DNA of 64,000 nucleotides from Lentzea aerocolonigenes (GCF_000955955.1 NZ_JYJG01000086.1:1-64000); one strand, 5' to 3'; positions 41,515 to 50,030 are shown, counted from the stretch's first letter. Notes: generated by a model from the sequence alone, not told the origin. Numbers and translations: made by a program.

Positions 41515-42501
41515 TCAGAGAGTGTGCACGGCGCTCCGCCAGAAATCACGCATGTGGTCCGGAGCGGTGGGACTCGTCATGGCCGTGCGGGTGAGCAGGA
41601 TCGTGATCAGGTTCTGCGACGGGACGACGTGGGACGCGGTGCCGGAGCCGCCGACCCAGCCATAACGGCCGCGGACGTTCCACGGGTCGATCTCGGCGAT
41701 GTCCACGCTGCCGCCGAAGCCCCAGCCCTGGCCCTCCAGGAAGAGCTTCGCCTCCTCGCGCTCCTGAGCGGTCGTGACGTCGACCGCGAGCTTCGGGAGC
41801 AGCCCGCTCGACACCAGGTACCTGTTGAACGCCAGCAGGTCGTCCACAGTGGACTGCAGACCGCCCGCGCCGGACGGCAGGACCTCGCTGAGGAAGCTGG
41901 TGTTCGTCATGCCGGCCGGGGCGCAGAGGCGTTCGGCGAGGAAGGCGGGCAGCGAGCCGGTGACTCGGTGCAGCAGGACGCCGAGCACGTCGTACGAGGT
42001 GTTGTAGAGCCAGCCGTCGCCGGGCTGGTGCAGCAGCGGCACGTCGGCGAGGTGCTTCAACCACTCCTGGGGCTCCGGCAGGTCTGGACGGCCGTGCAGA
42101 TGCGCCTCTTCGAAGAGCTTCGCGGTGGCGGGCAACGAGAAGTCCGCCGTGAAGCCCCAGCCCGACCGGGACGCGAGCAGGTGCTCGACGGTGATCGGCC
42201 CGGCAGCGGGCACGACGTCGTCGATCGGGCTTTGCGGCGTGCGGACGACGACGGGGTTCGCCAGTTCCGGCAACCACTTCGCGATCGGGTCGGACAGAGC
42301 GATCGTGCCGTCCTCGACGAGCAGCATCGCGGCGGCCGCGACGACCGGCTTGGTCACCGAGGCGACCGGGAAGATCGACTCCCTGGTGTCCTCGCCGATC
42401 GACGCGACCTCGACGTCGTCACCTCGGGCGATGAGCGCGACCGCGTCCGGCACCGTCTCGCGGTGAGCTTCCAGAACTGCCTGCAAAGTCATGTCCGCCA
42501 T
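41515..42501 (-). CDS. Serine hydrolase (beta-lactamase/esterase class C-like)
   Basis: 328 residues from ATG 42501, with AGGAG upstream. SxxK motif is Ser48-Val-Thr-Lys51 (FPVASVTKPV), the YxN-like motif is YNTSY and the third motif is GGSGT near residue 285. No signal peptide, so it is probably a cytosolic esterase or transesterase of the EstB/LovD type and not an antibiotic-degrading beta-lactamase. Located just downstream of fadA2 on the same strand, separated by 50 bp. Confidence 0.85.
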   Translation of the reverse strand: MADMTLQAVLEAHRETVPDAVALIARGDDVEVASIGEDTRESIFPVASVTKPVVAAAAMLLVEDGTIALSDPIAKWLPELANPVVVRTPQSPIDDVVPAAGPITVEHLLASRSGWGFTADFSLPATAKLFEEAHLHGRPDLPEPQEWLKHLADVPLLHQPGDGWLYNTSYDVLGVLLHRVTGSLPAFLAERLCAPAGMTNTSFLSEVLPSGAGGLQSTVDDLLAFNRYLVSSGLLPKLAVDVTTAQEREEAKLFLEGQGWGFGGSVDIAEIDPWNVRGRYGWVGGSGTASHVVPSQNLITILLTRTAMTSPTAPDHMRDFWRSAVHTL

Positions 42502-42551
42502 CCTTACTCCTGTTCGGGTTCGGATGGTTGGACTTCAGCAGTCGCCGAAAC

Positions 42552-43757
42552 TCATCGCTCCAGGATCGCCGTGATGCCCTGACCGCCGGCCGCGCAGATC
42601 GACACGAACCCGCGCCCGCTGCCCTTCTGGTGCAGCAGCTTGGCGAGCGTCGCCACGATCCGGGCGCCGGTGGCGGCGAACGGATGCCCTGCGGCCAGCG
42701 AGGATCCGTTGACGTTCAGCTTGGCGCGGTCGATCTCGCCGAGGTCCGTCTCCCAGGCCTTCAGCGTGGCGAGCACCTGGGACGCGAACGCCTCGTGCAC
42801 CTCGTAGAAGTCGAACTCCTGCAGCTTCAGCCCGGCCTTGTCGAGCATGCGCGGCGCGGCGTGGACCGGCGCCATGAGCAGGCCCTCGTCCCCGTGCACG
42901 TAGTCGACGGCGGCTGTCTCGGCGAACGTCAGGTAGGCCAGCACGGGGAGTTTCCTGGCCTTTGCCCACTCCTCGGTCGCGAGCAGCACCGCGGAGGCGC
43001 CGTCGGAGAGCGGCGTCGAGTTGCCCGCGGTCATCGTGTCGCCGAAGACCGGCTTGAGCTTGGCGAGCTTCTCGGCGGAGCTGTCCGGGCGCAGGTTCTG
43101 GTCGCGGGTCAGGCCCAGGTACGGCGTGACGAGGTCGTCGAAGAAGCCCTCGTCGTAGGCGCGCGCGAGGTTCTGGTGGCTGCGCGCGGTGAGCTCGTCC
43201 TGGTCCTCGCGGGCGATGCCGTACTTGGCCGCGGTGATGGCCGCGTGCTCCCCCATCGACATGCCGGTGCGCGGTTCGCCGTTGCGCGGCAGGTGCGGGA
43301 CGACGTGGCCGGGGCGCAGCTTGGTCAGCAGGCTGACCTTGCGGGTGCGGTTGAACTCCAGCAGCAGCTTGCGGAAGTTCTCGTTGACGCCGATCGGGGC
43401 GTCGCTGGTGGTGTCGACGCCGCCCGCGATGCCCGCCTCGATCTGGCCGAGCGCGATCTTGTTGGCGACCGCGATGATCGCCTGCAGACCGGTGCCGCAC
43501 GCCTGCTGGAGGTCGTACGCCGGAGTTTCGGGGCTGAGCTTGCTGCCCAGGACCGACTCGCGGACGAGGTTGAAGTCGCGCGAGTGCTTGAGCACGGCGC
43601 CCGCGACCACCTCGCCGAGGCGCTCTCCCTGCAGGCCGAAGCGGCTGACCAGGCCGTCGAGCACCGCGGTGAACATGTCCTGGTTCGACGCGGTGGCGTA
43701 CGGGCCGTTCGAGCGGGCGAACGGGATGCGGTTGCCGCCGATGATCGCTACTCGCAT
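42552..43757 (-). CDS. fadA2: Acetyl-CoA acetyltransferase (thiolase), FadA2-like
   Basis: 401 residues from ATG 43757. Catalytic residues are Cys87 in LQQACGTGLQ, His in VHEAFASQ, His in AAGHPFAATGARI and Cys in CAAGGQG, the full thiolase set. In M. tuberculosis the orthologue fadA2 (Rv0243) is likewise divergent from fabG4-htdX and next to fadE5. Performs the thiolytic step of beta-oxidation. Two palindromes (C1, C2) lie between it and fabG4; C1 begins 14 bp from its start. Confidence 0.92.
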   Translation of the reverse strand: MRVAIIGGNRIPFARSNGPYATASNQDMFTAVLDGLVSRFGLQGERLGEVVAGAVLKHSRDFNLVRESVLGSKLSPETPAYDLQQACGTGLQAIIAVANKIALGQIEAGIAGGVDTTSDAPIGVNENFRKLLLEFNRTRKVSLLTKLRPGHVVPHLPRNGEPRTGMSMGEHAAITAAKYGIAREDQDELTARSHQNLARAYDEGFFDDLVTPYLGLTRDQNLRPDSSAEKLAKLKPVFGDTMTAGNSTPLSDGASAVLLATEEWAKARKLPVLAYLTFAETAAVDYVHGDEGLLMAPVHAAPRMLDKAGLKLQEFDFYEVHEAFASQVLATLKAWETDLGEIDRAKLNVNGSSLAAGHPFAATGARIVATLAKLLHQKGSGRGFVSICAAGGQGITAILER

Positions 43758-43770
43758 GCCGGCATACTAC

Positions 43771-43784
43771 CTACTAGCGGGTAG
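43771..43784. promoter_or_regulatory. YTAC-N6-GTAR site C1 between fadA2 and fabG4
   Basis: CTACTAGCGGGTAG, 13 bp upstream of the fadA2 ATG. It and C2 are tandem copies with a start-to-start offset of 16 bp. Confidence 0.65.
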
Positions 43785-43786
43785 AC

Positions 43787-43800
43787 TTACTAGCGAGTAG
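43787..43800. promoter_or_regulatory. YTAC-N6-GTAR site C2 between fadA2 and fabG4
   Basis: TTACTAGCGAGTAG, ending 4 bp before the fabG4 ATG. Such closeness implies a leaderless transcript or a start slightly further downstream (GTG 43811). Confidence 0.7.
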
Positions 43801-43804
43801 GTTG

Positions 43805-45046
43805 ATGCTCGTGGACAGGTACCAGAAGTTCGCCTCTTCGGGGCTGGGACGCCAGCTCGTGCGCAGGCTCGGCCTGCCGAACCCGTATCCACTGCGCCGC
43901 GACGCCGCTCTGGCCACACCTGTGCTGGTCGGTGGCGCTTCTCGGCTGCCCTTCCTGAAGCAGCTCGAAACAGGGCCTGCGCCTTATGGCGCGTTGGTGT
44001 TCGACGCTTCTGACATCGTTGCCGTGTCCGACCTGCGGCAGCTGCACGACTTCTTCCACCCGACGATCACGCAGCTCGGGCCGTGCGGGCGGGTGATCGT
44101 CATCGGGCGGTCACCGGACTCCGTGGCACAGCGGGCTCTCGAAGGCTTTGTGCGGTCTGTCGGCAAGGAGCTGCGACGGGGCGGCACGGCGAACCTGGTC
44201 CACGTGGCGGACGGCGCGGAGGACGGGGTCGAGTCCACGCTGCGGTTCCTGCTGTCCGGCCGGTCGGCGTACGTGTCCGGCCAGGTCATCCACGTTTCCT
44301 CGGTATCTCCAGTTGGGACGCTGGAAGGCAAGGTCGCACTGGTCACGGGTGCTTCGCGCGGCATCGGTGCGGCGATCGCGACGGTGCTCGGACGCGAGGG
44401 CGCGCACGTCGTGTGCCTGGACGTTCCGGCGGCCGGCGATGAACTTTCGAAGGTCGCGAACTCCGTCGGCGGGTCGGCGTTGCAGCTCGACATCACCGGT
44501 GATCCCGCGCGGCTGACGTCGTATCTGCTGGAGCGGCACGGCGGCGTGGACGTCGTTGTGCACAACGCGGGCATCACACGTGACAAGACGTTGGCGCGCA
44601 TGGATTCCTCGCTGTGGGACTCCGTGCTGGAGGTCAACCTGGCCTGCCAGGAGCGGATCAACGCGGCACTGCTCTCGGAGAACGTGCTCCGGGAGGGCGG
44701 GCGGATCGTCGGGGTGTCGTCGATCGCCGGAATCGCGGGCAACGTCGGCCAGACCAACTACGCCACCTCGAAGGCGGGCGTGATCGGGATGGTGCAGACG
44801 CTGGCGCCGGTGCTGGCTGCTCGCGGGGCCACGATCAACGCCGTCGCGCCCGGTTTCATCGAGACGAAGATGACCGCGGCCGTGCCGTTCGCGACGCGCG
44901 AGGTCGGGCGGCGGATGAACAGCCTTTCGCAGGGCGGGCTGCCGGTCGACGTCGCCGAGACCGTGGCGTGGTTCGCGTCGCCGGGCTCTGGCGGCGTGAA
45001 CGGGAACGTCGTGCGGGTGTGCGGCCAGATGCTGTTGGGGGCGTGA
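43805..45046 (+). CDS. fabG4: 3-oxoacyl-(ACP/CoA) reductase, FabG4-like high-molecular-weight type
   Basis: 413 residues from ATG 43805. An N-terminal flavodoxin-like, cofactor-free domain (1-165) precedes the SDR domain with LVTGASRGIGAA (180-191), HNAGITRDKTLARM and catalytic YATSK. This two-domain layout is specific to the HMwFabG family (Rv0242c), which uses NADH and acts on CoA-bound beta-ketoacyl/hydroxyacyl chains. The gene is coupled to htdX by a TGATG overlap. Sites C1/C2 cover its promoter. Confidence 0.9.
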   Translation: MLVDRYQKFASSGLGRQLVRRLGLPNPYPLRRDAALATPVLVGGASRLPFLKQLETGPAPYGALVFDASDIVAVSDLRQLHDFFHPTITQLGPCGRVIVIGRSPDSVAQRALEGFVRSVGKELRRGGTANLVHVADGAEDGVESTLRFLLSGRSAYVSGQVIHVSSVSPVGTLEGKVALVTGASRGIGAAIATVLGREGAHVVCLDVPAAGDELSKVANSVGGSALQLDITGDPARLTSYLLERHGGVDVVVHNAGITRDKTLARMDSSLWDSVLEVNLACQERINAALLSENVLREGGRIVGVSSIAGIAGNVGQTNYATSKAGVIGMVQTLAPVLAARGATINAVAPGFIETKMTAAVPFATREVGRRMNSLSQGGLPVDVAETVAWFASPGSGGVNGNVVRVCGQMLLGA

Positions 45047-45819
45047 TGTTGCTGCGTGCCGCCCTGACGTCGTTCCGGCGTGGGGAAACCCTTGCGGCCC
45101 AGCCGGTTTCGGGGACGTTCGACGTCTCGCTGAAGCATCTCGCGGCCTACAACGCGGTGTGCGGGTTCGGGTTGCGCGACGCGTTGCCGCTGACCTATCC
45201 GCACGTGCTGGGCTTTCCGTTGCAGATGAAGCTGATGACGGGCTCGGGGTTCCCGTTCCCGTTGCCCGGCCTGGTGCACATCGCGAACCGGATCACGCAG
45301 TCGCGGCCGTTGACGTTGGACGAGCCGCTGGAGATCACGGTGACCGCACGCGATCTCCGTCCGCATCCGCAGGGCACGCAGGTCGACGTGGTGACGTCGG
45401 TTTCCGGTGTGTGGGAAGGCGTTTCGACCTACCTGCGCCGGACAGGAGGCGGGTCTTCCGGGACTGAGGAGCTGGAACGGCCGGTCGGGTCGGCGGTGTG
45501 GCGGGTGCCCGCGGACATCGGGCGCCGGTACGGGGCCGTGTCCGGCGACCGCAACCCCATCCACCTCCACCCGGTGAGCGCCCGGCTGTTCGGGTTCAAG
45601 CGGGCCATCGCGCACGGGATGTGGACGAAGGCGCGCTGCCTGGCCGCGCTGGAGGGCCGGCTGCCAGAGGCCGTGACGGTGGACGTCCGGTTCAAGAAGC
45701 CGCTGCTGATCCCGGGGCGTGTCGAATTTTCGGCCTCCGAGGTTTCCGGCGGCTGGGAGTTCGGCGTGTGGGGCAAAGGACCCCACTTGCTGGGTTCAGC
45801 CCAAGATCTAACGCCGTGA
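45046..45819 (+). CDS. htdX: MaoC-like (3R)-hydroxyacyl dehydratase, HtdX-like
   Basis: 257 residues from ATG 45046; the start overlaps the fabG4 stop by one base (TGATG) and GGGGG precedes it. A double-hotdog protein: the second half has the hydratase-2 motif YGAVSGDRNPIHLHPVSARLFGFKRAIAHGMW with catalytic Asp and His. It hydrates or dehydrates (3R)-hydroxyacyl-CoA together with FabG4, as Rv0241c does in mycobacteria. Its end overlaps the convergent tetR by 12 bp. Confidence 0.9.
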   Translation: MLLRAALTSFRRGETLAAQPVSGTFDVSLKHLAAYNAVCGFGLRDALPLTYPHVLGFPLQMKLMTGSGFPFPLPGLVHIANRITQSRPLTLDEPLEITVTARDLRPHPQGTQVDVVTSVSGVWEGVSTYLRRTGGGSSGTEELERPVGSAVWRVPADIGRRYGAVSGDRNPIHLHPVSARLFGFKRAIAHGMWTKARCLAALEGRLPEAVTVDVRFKKPLLIPGRVEFSASEVSGGWEFGVWGKGPHLLGSAQDLTP

Positions 45820-46443
45820 CGGCGGGTGCCAGACGTTGCCGTCGACGAGGTCGCCGAAGCCCATCCAGACGAGGTTCATGAGGCGTGCGGCGACGACCCC
45901 GGCGGGTTCCTCCGGGTGATCGAGCCACCACTCGGCCAGTGACTCACCGGCCCCGACCAGCGCGGCGGCCAGCGACTCGGCTTCGAGCTTGGTCGCCGGC
46001 GCCTTCGTTGACTGGGTGAGCAGCGCCGCGACCAGCGACACCGCACGGGTGCGCATGTCCGTGAGCTCGACCGCGAACGGCCCGCCCTGGGTCGACGCCT
46101 GGCGGTGCAGCACCATCCAGCTGGCCCGGTTCTCGCCGACGAACCCGAAGAACGCCCGCAGCCCGCTCCACAGCTGGACGTCGGGTTCCTGGTCGGGCTC
46201 GACGCCAGTCGCGATGGCCTCCATCATCCGCGTGGCCTCACGCCGGATGCAGGTCGCGAACAGCTCTTCCTTCGACCCGAGGTACGCGTAGAGCATGGGC
46301 TTGGAGATGCCCGCGACGTCGGAGATCTCGTCCATCGAGGCGGCGTGGAAGCCGAGCCGCGAGAACACGTCGACGGCGGCGTCCATGATCTGCCGCTCAC
46401 GCACTGCGCGTGGCAAGCGCTTGGCTCGACCTTCTGTGCGCAT
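45808..46443 (-). CDS. TetR-family regulator, likely controller of the beta-oxidation genes
   Basis: 211 residues from ATG 46443 (GTG 46446 possible), preceded by GGGGGTG. The helix-turn-helix is ERQIMDAAVDVFSRLGFHAASMDEISDVAGISKPMLYAYLGSKEELF. The C-terminal domain is helical with a hydrophobic core suited to acyl chains (ESLAAALVGAGESLAEWWL). Divergent from the SCP2-acyl-CoA dehydrogenase operon, with tandem palindromes D1/D2 between. The same palindrome precedes fabG4, fadA2, fadE5 and etfD. The TetR is therefore the best candidate for their repressor, possibly relieved by acyl-CoA. Confidence 0.87.
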   Translation of the reverse strand: MRTEGRAKRLPRAVRERQIMDAAVDVFSRLGFHAASMDEISDVAGISKPMLYAYLGSKEELFATCIRREATRMMEAIATGVEPDQEPDVQLWSGLRAFFGFVGENRASWMVLHRQASTQGGPFAVELTDMRTRAVSLVAALLTQSTKAPATKLEAESLAAALVGAGESLAEWWLDHPEEPAGVVAARLMNLVWMGFGDLVDGNVWHPPSRR

Positions 46444-46496
46444 CACACCCCCTCGGTTCAGAGGAGCAAGATTATCCGATCGGGTTGCCGCCGTAC

Positions 46497-46510
46497 CTAC
46501 TCGACAGTAG
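46497..46510. promoter_or_regulatory. YTAC-N6-GTAR site D1
   Basis: CTACTCGACAGTAG, the first of two copies between tetR and the SCP2 gene; offset to D2 is 16 bp, the same as C1-C2. Confidence 0.65.
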
Positions 46511-46512
46511 TC

Positions 46513-46526
46513 TTACTCGCGAGTAG
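46513..46526. promoter_or_regulatory. YTAC-N6-GTAR site D2
   Basis: TTACTCGCGAGTAG, ending 5 bp before the AGGAGG ribosome-binding site of the SCP2 gene. Confidence 0.7.
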
Positions 46527-46544
46527 GTACCAGGAGGTGTGTCA

Positions 46545-47174
46545 ATGACGCTCGACCTCACCACCGAGGCGATCGCGAAGCTCAGCCCGGCCGAGCTGAT
46601 CAGCACGTTGCAGCAGATCTCGCCGGACGATCCGGCTTTGAGGGACGTGAACATCGACGTCATCGCCCGTGGAATCGACCCCAAGAAGCTCGGCAAGACC
46701 GACTTCGCGGCGTTGCTGAACGCGTTGGGCGCGCTGGCCGACGGCGGCGCGGACCTCGACCTCTCGAAGATGGACCCGTCCAACTTCGCCCGGATCATCT
46801 CGCGCGCCTCGAAGGACCAGATCGAGGCCGTCGTGGCCGATCCCGCGTTGCGCACGCGGGTGCTGGACGAGGTGTTCCGGCGCATGGAGGTCCACTTCCG
46901 CGCGGACCGGGCCGGCGCCACGCGGGCCGTCGTGCACTTCCACGTGCTGGAAGACGTCTACGAGGCCATCATCGAAAACGCTGAATGCACGATCAACAAG
47001 GGCGTCACGCGTGAGGCTCGCGCCATCGTGACCTTGACGCCCGCCGATTTCCTGAAGCTCGCGACCGGCAACGCCTCCGCCCCCGTGCTGTTCATGACGG
47101 GCAAGCTGAAGGTGAAGGGCGACCTGGGGTTCGCGGCCGGCTTCATGAGCCTGTTCAACATCCCGAAGGCCTGA
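46545..47174 (+). CDS. SCP2 sterol-carrier-like protein
   Basis: 209 residues from ATG 46545 with AGGAGG seven bases upstream. The N-terminal ~100 residues are helical and may form a dimer or linker. The C-terminal half is an SCP2 domain: ATRAVVHFHVLEDVYEAIIENAECTINKG and VTLTPADFLKLATGNASAPVLFMTGKLKVKGDLGFAAGF. SCP2 domains bind fatty acyl-CoA or sterols and pass them to enzymes. The acyl-CoA dehydrogenase gene follows at 16 bp, so it probably delivers substrate to it. Confidence 0.88.
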   Translation: MTLDLTTEAIAKLSPAELISTLQQISPDDPALRDVNIDVIARGIDPKKLGKTDFAALLNALGALADGGADLDLSKMDPSNFARIISRASKDQIEAVVADPALRTRVLDEVFRRMEVHFRADRAGATRAVVHFHVLEDVYEAIIENAECTINKGVTREARAIVTLTPADFLKLATGNASAPVLFMTGKLKVKGDLGFAAGFMSLFNIPKA

Positions 47175-47189
47175 CGGAGAGGTTTTGCA

Positions 47190-48404
47190 GTGGGTGGCTT
47201 CTCGCTCGAACTGAACGAAGACCAGACCGACCTGCGCGACTGGGTGCACGGTTTCGCTCGCGACGTGATCAGGCCGGCGGCCTCGGAGTGGGACGAGCGC
47301 GAGGAGACGCCGTGGCCGGTGATCCAGGAGGCGGCGAAGATCGGCCTCTACGGCTTCGAGGCCCTCGCGACCTGGTTCGCGGACCCGATCGGGTTGTCCT
47401 TGCCGATCGCGACCGAAGAGCTCTTCTGGGGTGACGCGGGCATCGCGTTGTCGTTGATGGGCACCGGTCTGGCCGTCGCGGGCATCTTCGCCGGCGGCGA
47501 GCCCGAGCAACTGGCCGAGTGGGTGCCGGAGTGCTTCGGCGACGAGTCGGACCCGAAGCTGGCCGCGTTCTGCGCCTCCGAGCCCCAGGCCGGTTCGGAC
47601 GTCGGCGGGTACCGGACCCGTGCGCGCTACGACGAGGCCACCGACGAGTGGGTTTTGAACGGCCAGAAGGCCTGGGCGACCAACGGTGGAATCGCGAACG
47701 TGCACGTCGTGACCGCGGTGGTCGATGCTTCCCTGGGTTCCCGCGGGCAGGCCGGGTTCATCGTGCCGCCTGGAACGCCAGGGTTGTCGTCGCCGGGGAA
47801 GATCAAGAAGCACGGCATGCGCGCCTCGCACACCGCCGACGTGTTCCTGGACGACGTGCGGGTGCCCGGACGTTGCGTGCTGGGTGGCCGCGAACGGCTG
47901 GAGGCTCGGCTGGCTCGGGCGCGCGAAGGCTTGAAGGCCGGTGGCCAGGCCGCGATGGCGACGTTCGAGACCACGCGTCCGACCGTGGGCGCGATGGCCG
48001 TGGGTGTCGCACGAGCTGCCTACGACTACGCGCTGGAGTACGCGAAGGACCGCGAGGCGTTCGGGCGCAAGATCATCGAGAACCAGTCCATCGCGTTCGA
48101 CCTGGCGAACATGCGGATGGAGATCGACGCGTCGCGGCTGCTGGTGTGGCGGGCTGCCTGGATGGGGCGCAACAACGTGCCGTTCACCGCGGGTGAGGGT
48201 TCGATGTCGAAGCTCAAGGCGTCCGAGGTGTCGGTGTGGGCGACCGAGCGGGCGATCCACATCCTGGGTGGGGCCGGGTACACGCGGGAGCACCCGGTGG
48301 AGCGGATGCACCGGGACGCCAAGATCTTCACCATTTTTGAGGGTACGTCCGAGATTCAGCGGCTTGTGGTGTCCCGCATGATTTCCGGGATGCAGATCAA
48401 GTGA
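47190..48404 (+). CDS. Acyl-CoA dehydrogenase (FadE)
   Basis: 404 residues from GTG 47190 (AGAGG upstream). Standard fold: CASEPQAGSDVGGYRTRA for FAD/substrate, KIKKHGMRASHTADVFLDDVRVP, and the catalytic glutamate in FTIFEGTSEIQRLVVSRMI. The chain length is standard, unlike FadE5. Second gene of the operon controlled by D1/D2. Chain length specificity is unknown. Confidence 0.9.
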   Translation: MGGFSLELNEDQTDLRDWVHGFARDVIRPAASEWDEREETPWPVIQEAAKIGLYGFEALATWFADPIGLSLPIATEELFWGDAGIALSLMGTGLAVAGIFAGGEPEQLAEWVPECFGDESDPKLAAFCASEPQAGSDVGGYRTRARYDEATDEWVLNGQKAWATNGGIANVHVVTAVVDASLGSRGQAGFIVPPGTPGLSSPGKIKKHGMRASHTADVFLDDVRVPGRCVLGGRERLEARLARAREGLKAGGQAAMATFETTRPTVGAMAVGVARAAYDYALEYAKDREAFGRKIIENQSIAFDLANMRMEIDASRLLVWRAAWMGRNNVPFTAGEGSMSKLKASEVSVWATERAIHILGGAGYTREHPVERMHRDAKIFTIFEGTSEIQRLVVSRMISGMQIK

Positions 48405-48414
48405 GCTGAGCGGC

Positions 48415-49641
48415 TCAGGTCGTCCACGTGGCCGTGAGCGTGGCCAGTGGTTCGACCTGAGCCGTGGCAGACGAAATTTTGACGCGCCAGATGCCCGGCA
48501 TGGGGGCGGTCACCAGGATCGATTCGATCGGCCCCAGCTCGCCGTCCGTCTGCGGCGGCGGGATGACGTGGCCGGACGGATCGACGAACGTCACGGTCGC
48601 GGAGGCGTCGGCCTTGGTGACGATGATCGACATGGTGTTGGCCGCACGGGGCATCTCGACCGAAAGTTCCAGTTCGCGTCCCGGTGGCTTCTGCTGAGAC
48701 GCGCATTGACTGGCGGACGAGGCTTTCGCCGCCGCCTCTATGACGTCAGCCGCGCTCGCCACCACCGTCGCCTTGGGCTGCTGGCCATCCTTGCCGCACG
48801 AGCCCTGGTAGCCGCCGGTGGCGAGTTCGTCGAGCGCGTTCGCGTCCGCGTTGCCGAAGCCGATCGGCCAGATCTGGACACCTTGCGCACGCGCCGTCCG
48901 GGTCATCTCGTCGAGGGCGGCCTGGGCGGCGAACGTGCGTTGCGCGGCAGTCGGTCCCCAGCTCGGGCTCGCTGTGACGTCGAGTTTGCCGTCGGTGAGC
49001 AGGAAGATCAGCCGCGCGCCGCTGCCGACGTCCACGCGGCCGATCTGGTCGAGCGCCGCTCTCAGCGCCGACGCGTGGTCGGTGCCGTCCGCCCCGGCAC
49101 CACGCCTTTGCAGCCGGGCGATGCAGGTGGAAATCGCCTCACGCGTGCCGGCATGAGCCAGTGCCGTCATGGGGCACACGATGTCGACCGGGGATGTACC
49201 GGGGTCATCGGCACTGCCGAATCCGATGACCGACACGTACGACTTGTCCGACAGCACGCTGTGGGCGATGACAGATGCGGCCTGACGTTCGCGCTTCATG
49301 TCCTCCTGGGACATGCTCCCGGACTCGTCCACGAGGATCACGACGTTGGTGGCACCGACCTGAACGGGCTCCACCACGTAGTTCGGCAGCGTCGCCGGGG
49401 CCGGGCTCAGGGCCCACGTCCCCAGCAAGAGCACCACGGCGCTCAAAGCGGCTGCGGCCAACGGCCCGAAGAACGCCTTTCGCCTGACCGGAGTGCTGGT
49501 CGCAGGGGTGGCATTGGTCGGCATCGGCACGCCGAGCAGAGCGGCGAGGTACCGGCGCCCGAACGTCGCGCCCTGTATCGGCTGCTCGTCGGGCCGACCG
49601 GTGAGCTCGTCCCAGTAGCGGGCCCGGAAAGCGGTCTTCAC
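48415..49641 (-). CDS. Membrane-anchored vWA domain protein
   Basis: 408 residues from GTG 49641, overlapping the upstream gene by GTGA. The cytoplasmic N-terminus (1-56) leads into one membrane helix (57-78). A vWA domain begins at NVVILVDESGSMS with the MIDAS DxSxS at 105-109, followed by AGADGTDHASALRAAL and FLLTDGKLD. A C-terminal beta-sandwich (about 315-408; VEMPRAANTMSIIVTKADASATVTFVDPSGHV) looks Ig-like. It is part of a two-gene unit with a small membrane protein. Similar vWA proteins occur in actinobacterial signalling or conflict gene clusters. Confidence 0.82.
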   Translation of the reverse strand: MKTAFRARYWDELTGRPDEQPIQGATFGRRYLAALLGVPMPTNATPATSTPVRRKAFFGPLAAAALSAVVLLLGTWALSPAPATLPNYVVEPVQVGATNVVILVDESGSMSQEDMKRERQAASVIAHSVLSDKSYVSVIGFGSADDPGTSPVDIVCPMTALAHAGTREAISTCIARLQRRGAGADGTDHASALRAALDQIGRVDVGSGARLIFLLTDGKLDVTASPSWGPTAAQRTFAAQAALDEMTRTARAQGVQIWPIGFGNADANALDELATGGYQGSCGKDGQQPKATVVASAADVIEAAAKASSASQCASQQKPPGRELELSVEMPRAANTMSIIVTKADASATVTFVDPSGHVIPPPQTDGELGPIESILVTAPMPGIWRVKISSATAQVEPLATLTATWTT

Positions 49642-50030
49642 CTGGTCTCCGCTTCGTCGACCAGGACCGGCGCCGGCACGGCCTTCCGGGAGTCGGCACC
49701 GTGCTGCACCGCTTCCCGCACGGATTTGAAGCTGCCCAGCTGCTTGAGCAACATCGGCCCGGACGCACCGACGGCGATCGTCGCCGCGGCACCGACCAGC
49801 TGCTCGTGGAACACGAGTCCGGCGAGAGCTCCGAGCAAGATCCTGCTCAGTGCGACGGTGGCCAGCACCGGCAGGTCGACGAACTTGCTCAAGGGCGGGA
49901 GTTCGGCGTCTCCGTTGTCGCGCTTCTGCTGGCGTTCGTCCTGCCATGCGTTGATGCGCGCGAACACGGCGATGGCTTCCACGAGCGCTCCGCCGGCCGC
50001 GCCCAAGGACATCGCTGTGAACGGATCCAT
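49638..50030 (-). CDS. Small membrane protein paired with the vWA gene
   Basis: 130 residues from ATG 50030, with AGGAG four bases upstream. Two to three hydrophobic segments (1-22, 52-72, 78-94) separated by a charged stretch NAWQDERQQKRDNGDAE. The stop overlaps the vWA start by four bases, meaning translational coupling. No family was recognised. A holin-like or scaffold role is conceivable. Confidence 0.65.
   Translation of the reverse strand: MDPFTAMSLGAAGGALVEAIAVFARINAWQDERQQKRDNGDAELPPLSKFVDLPVLATVALSRILLGALAGLVFHEQLVGAAATIAVGASGPMLLKQLGSFKSVREAVQHGADSRKAVPAPVLVDEAETR

Noticed and set aside
38584-42582. A 1332-residue open frame on the plus strand
   Set aside because: It is the antisense shadow of the 38788, M48 and serine hydrolase genes; its translation is low-complexity Arg/Val/Glu typical of high-GC antisense frames.
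46542-48311. A 589-residue open frame on the minus strand
   Set aside because: Antisense of the SCP2 and acyl-CoA dehydrogenase genes, which have clear domains on the plus strand.
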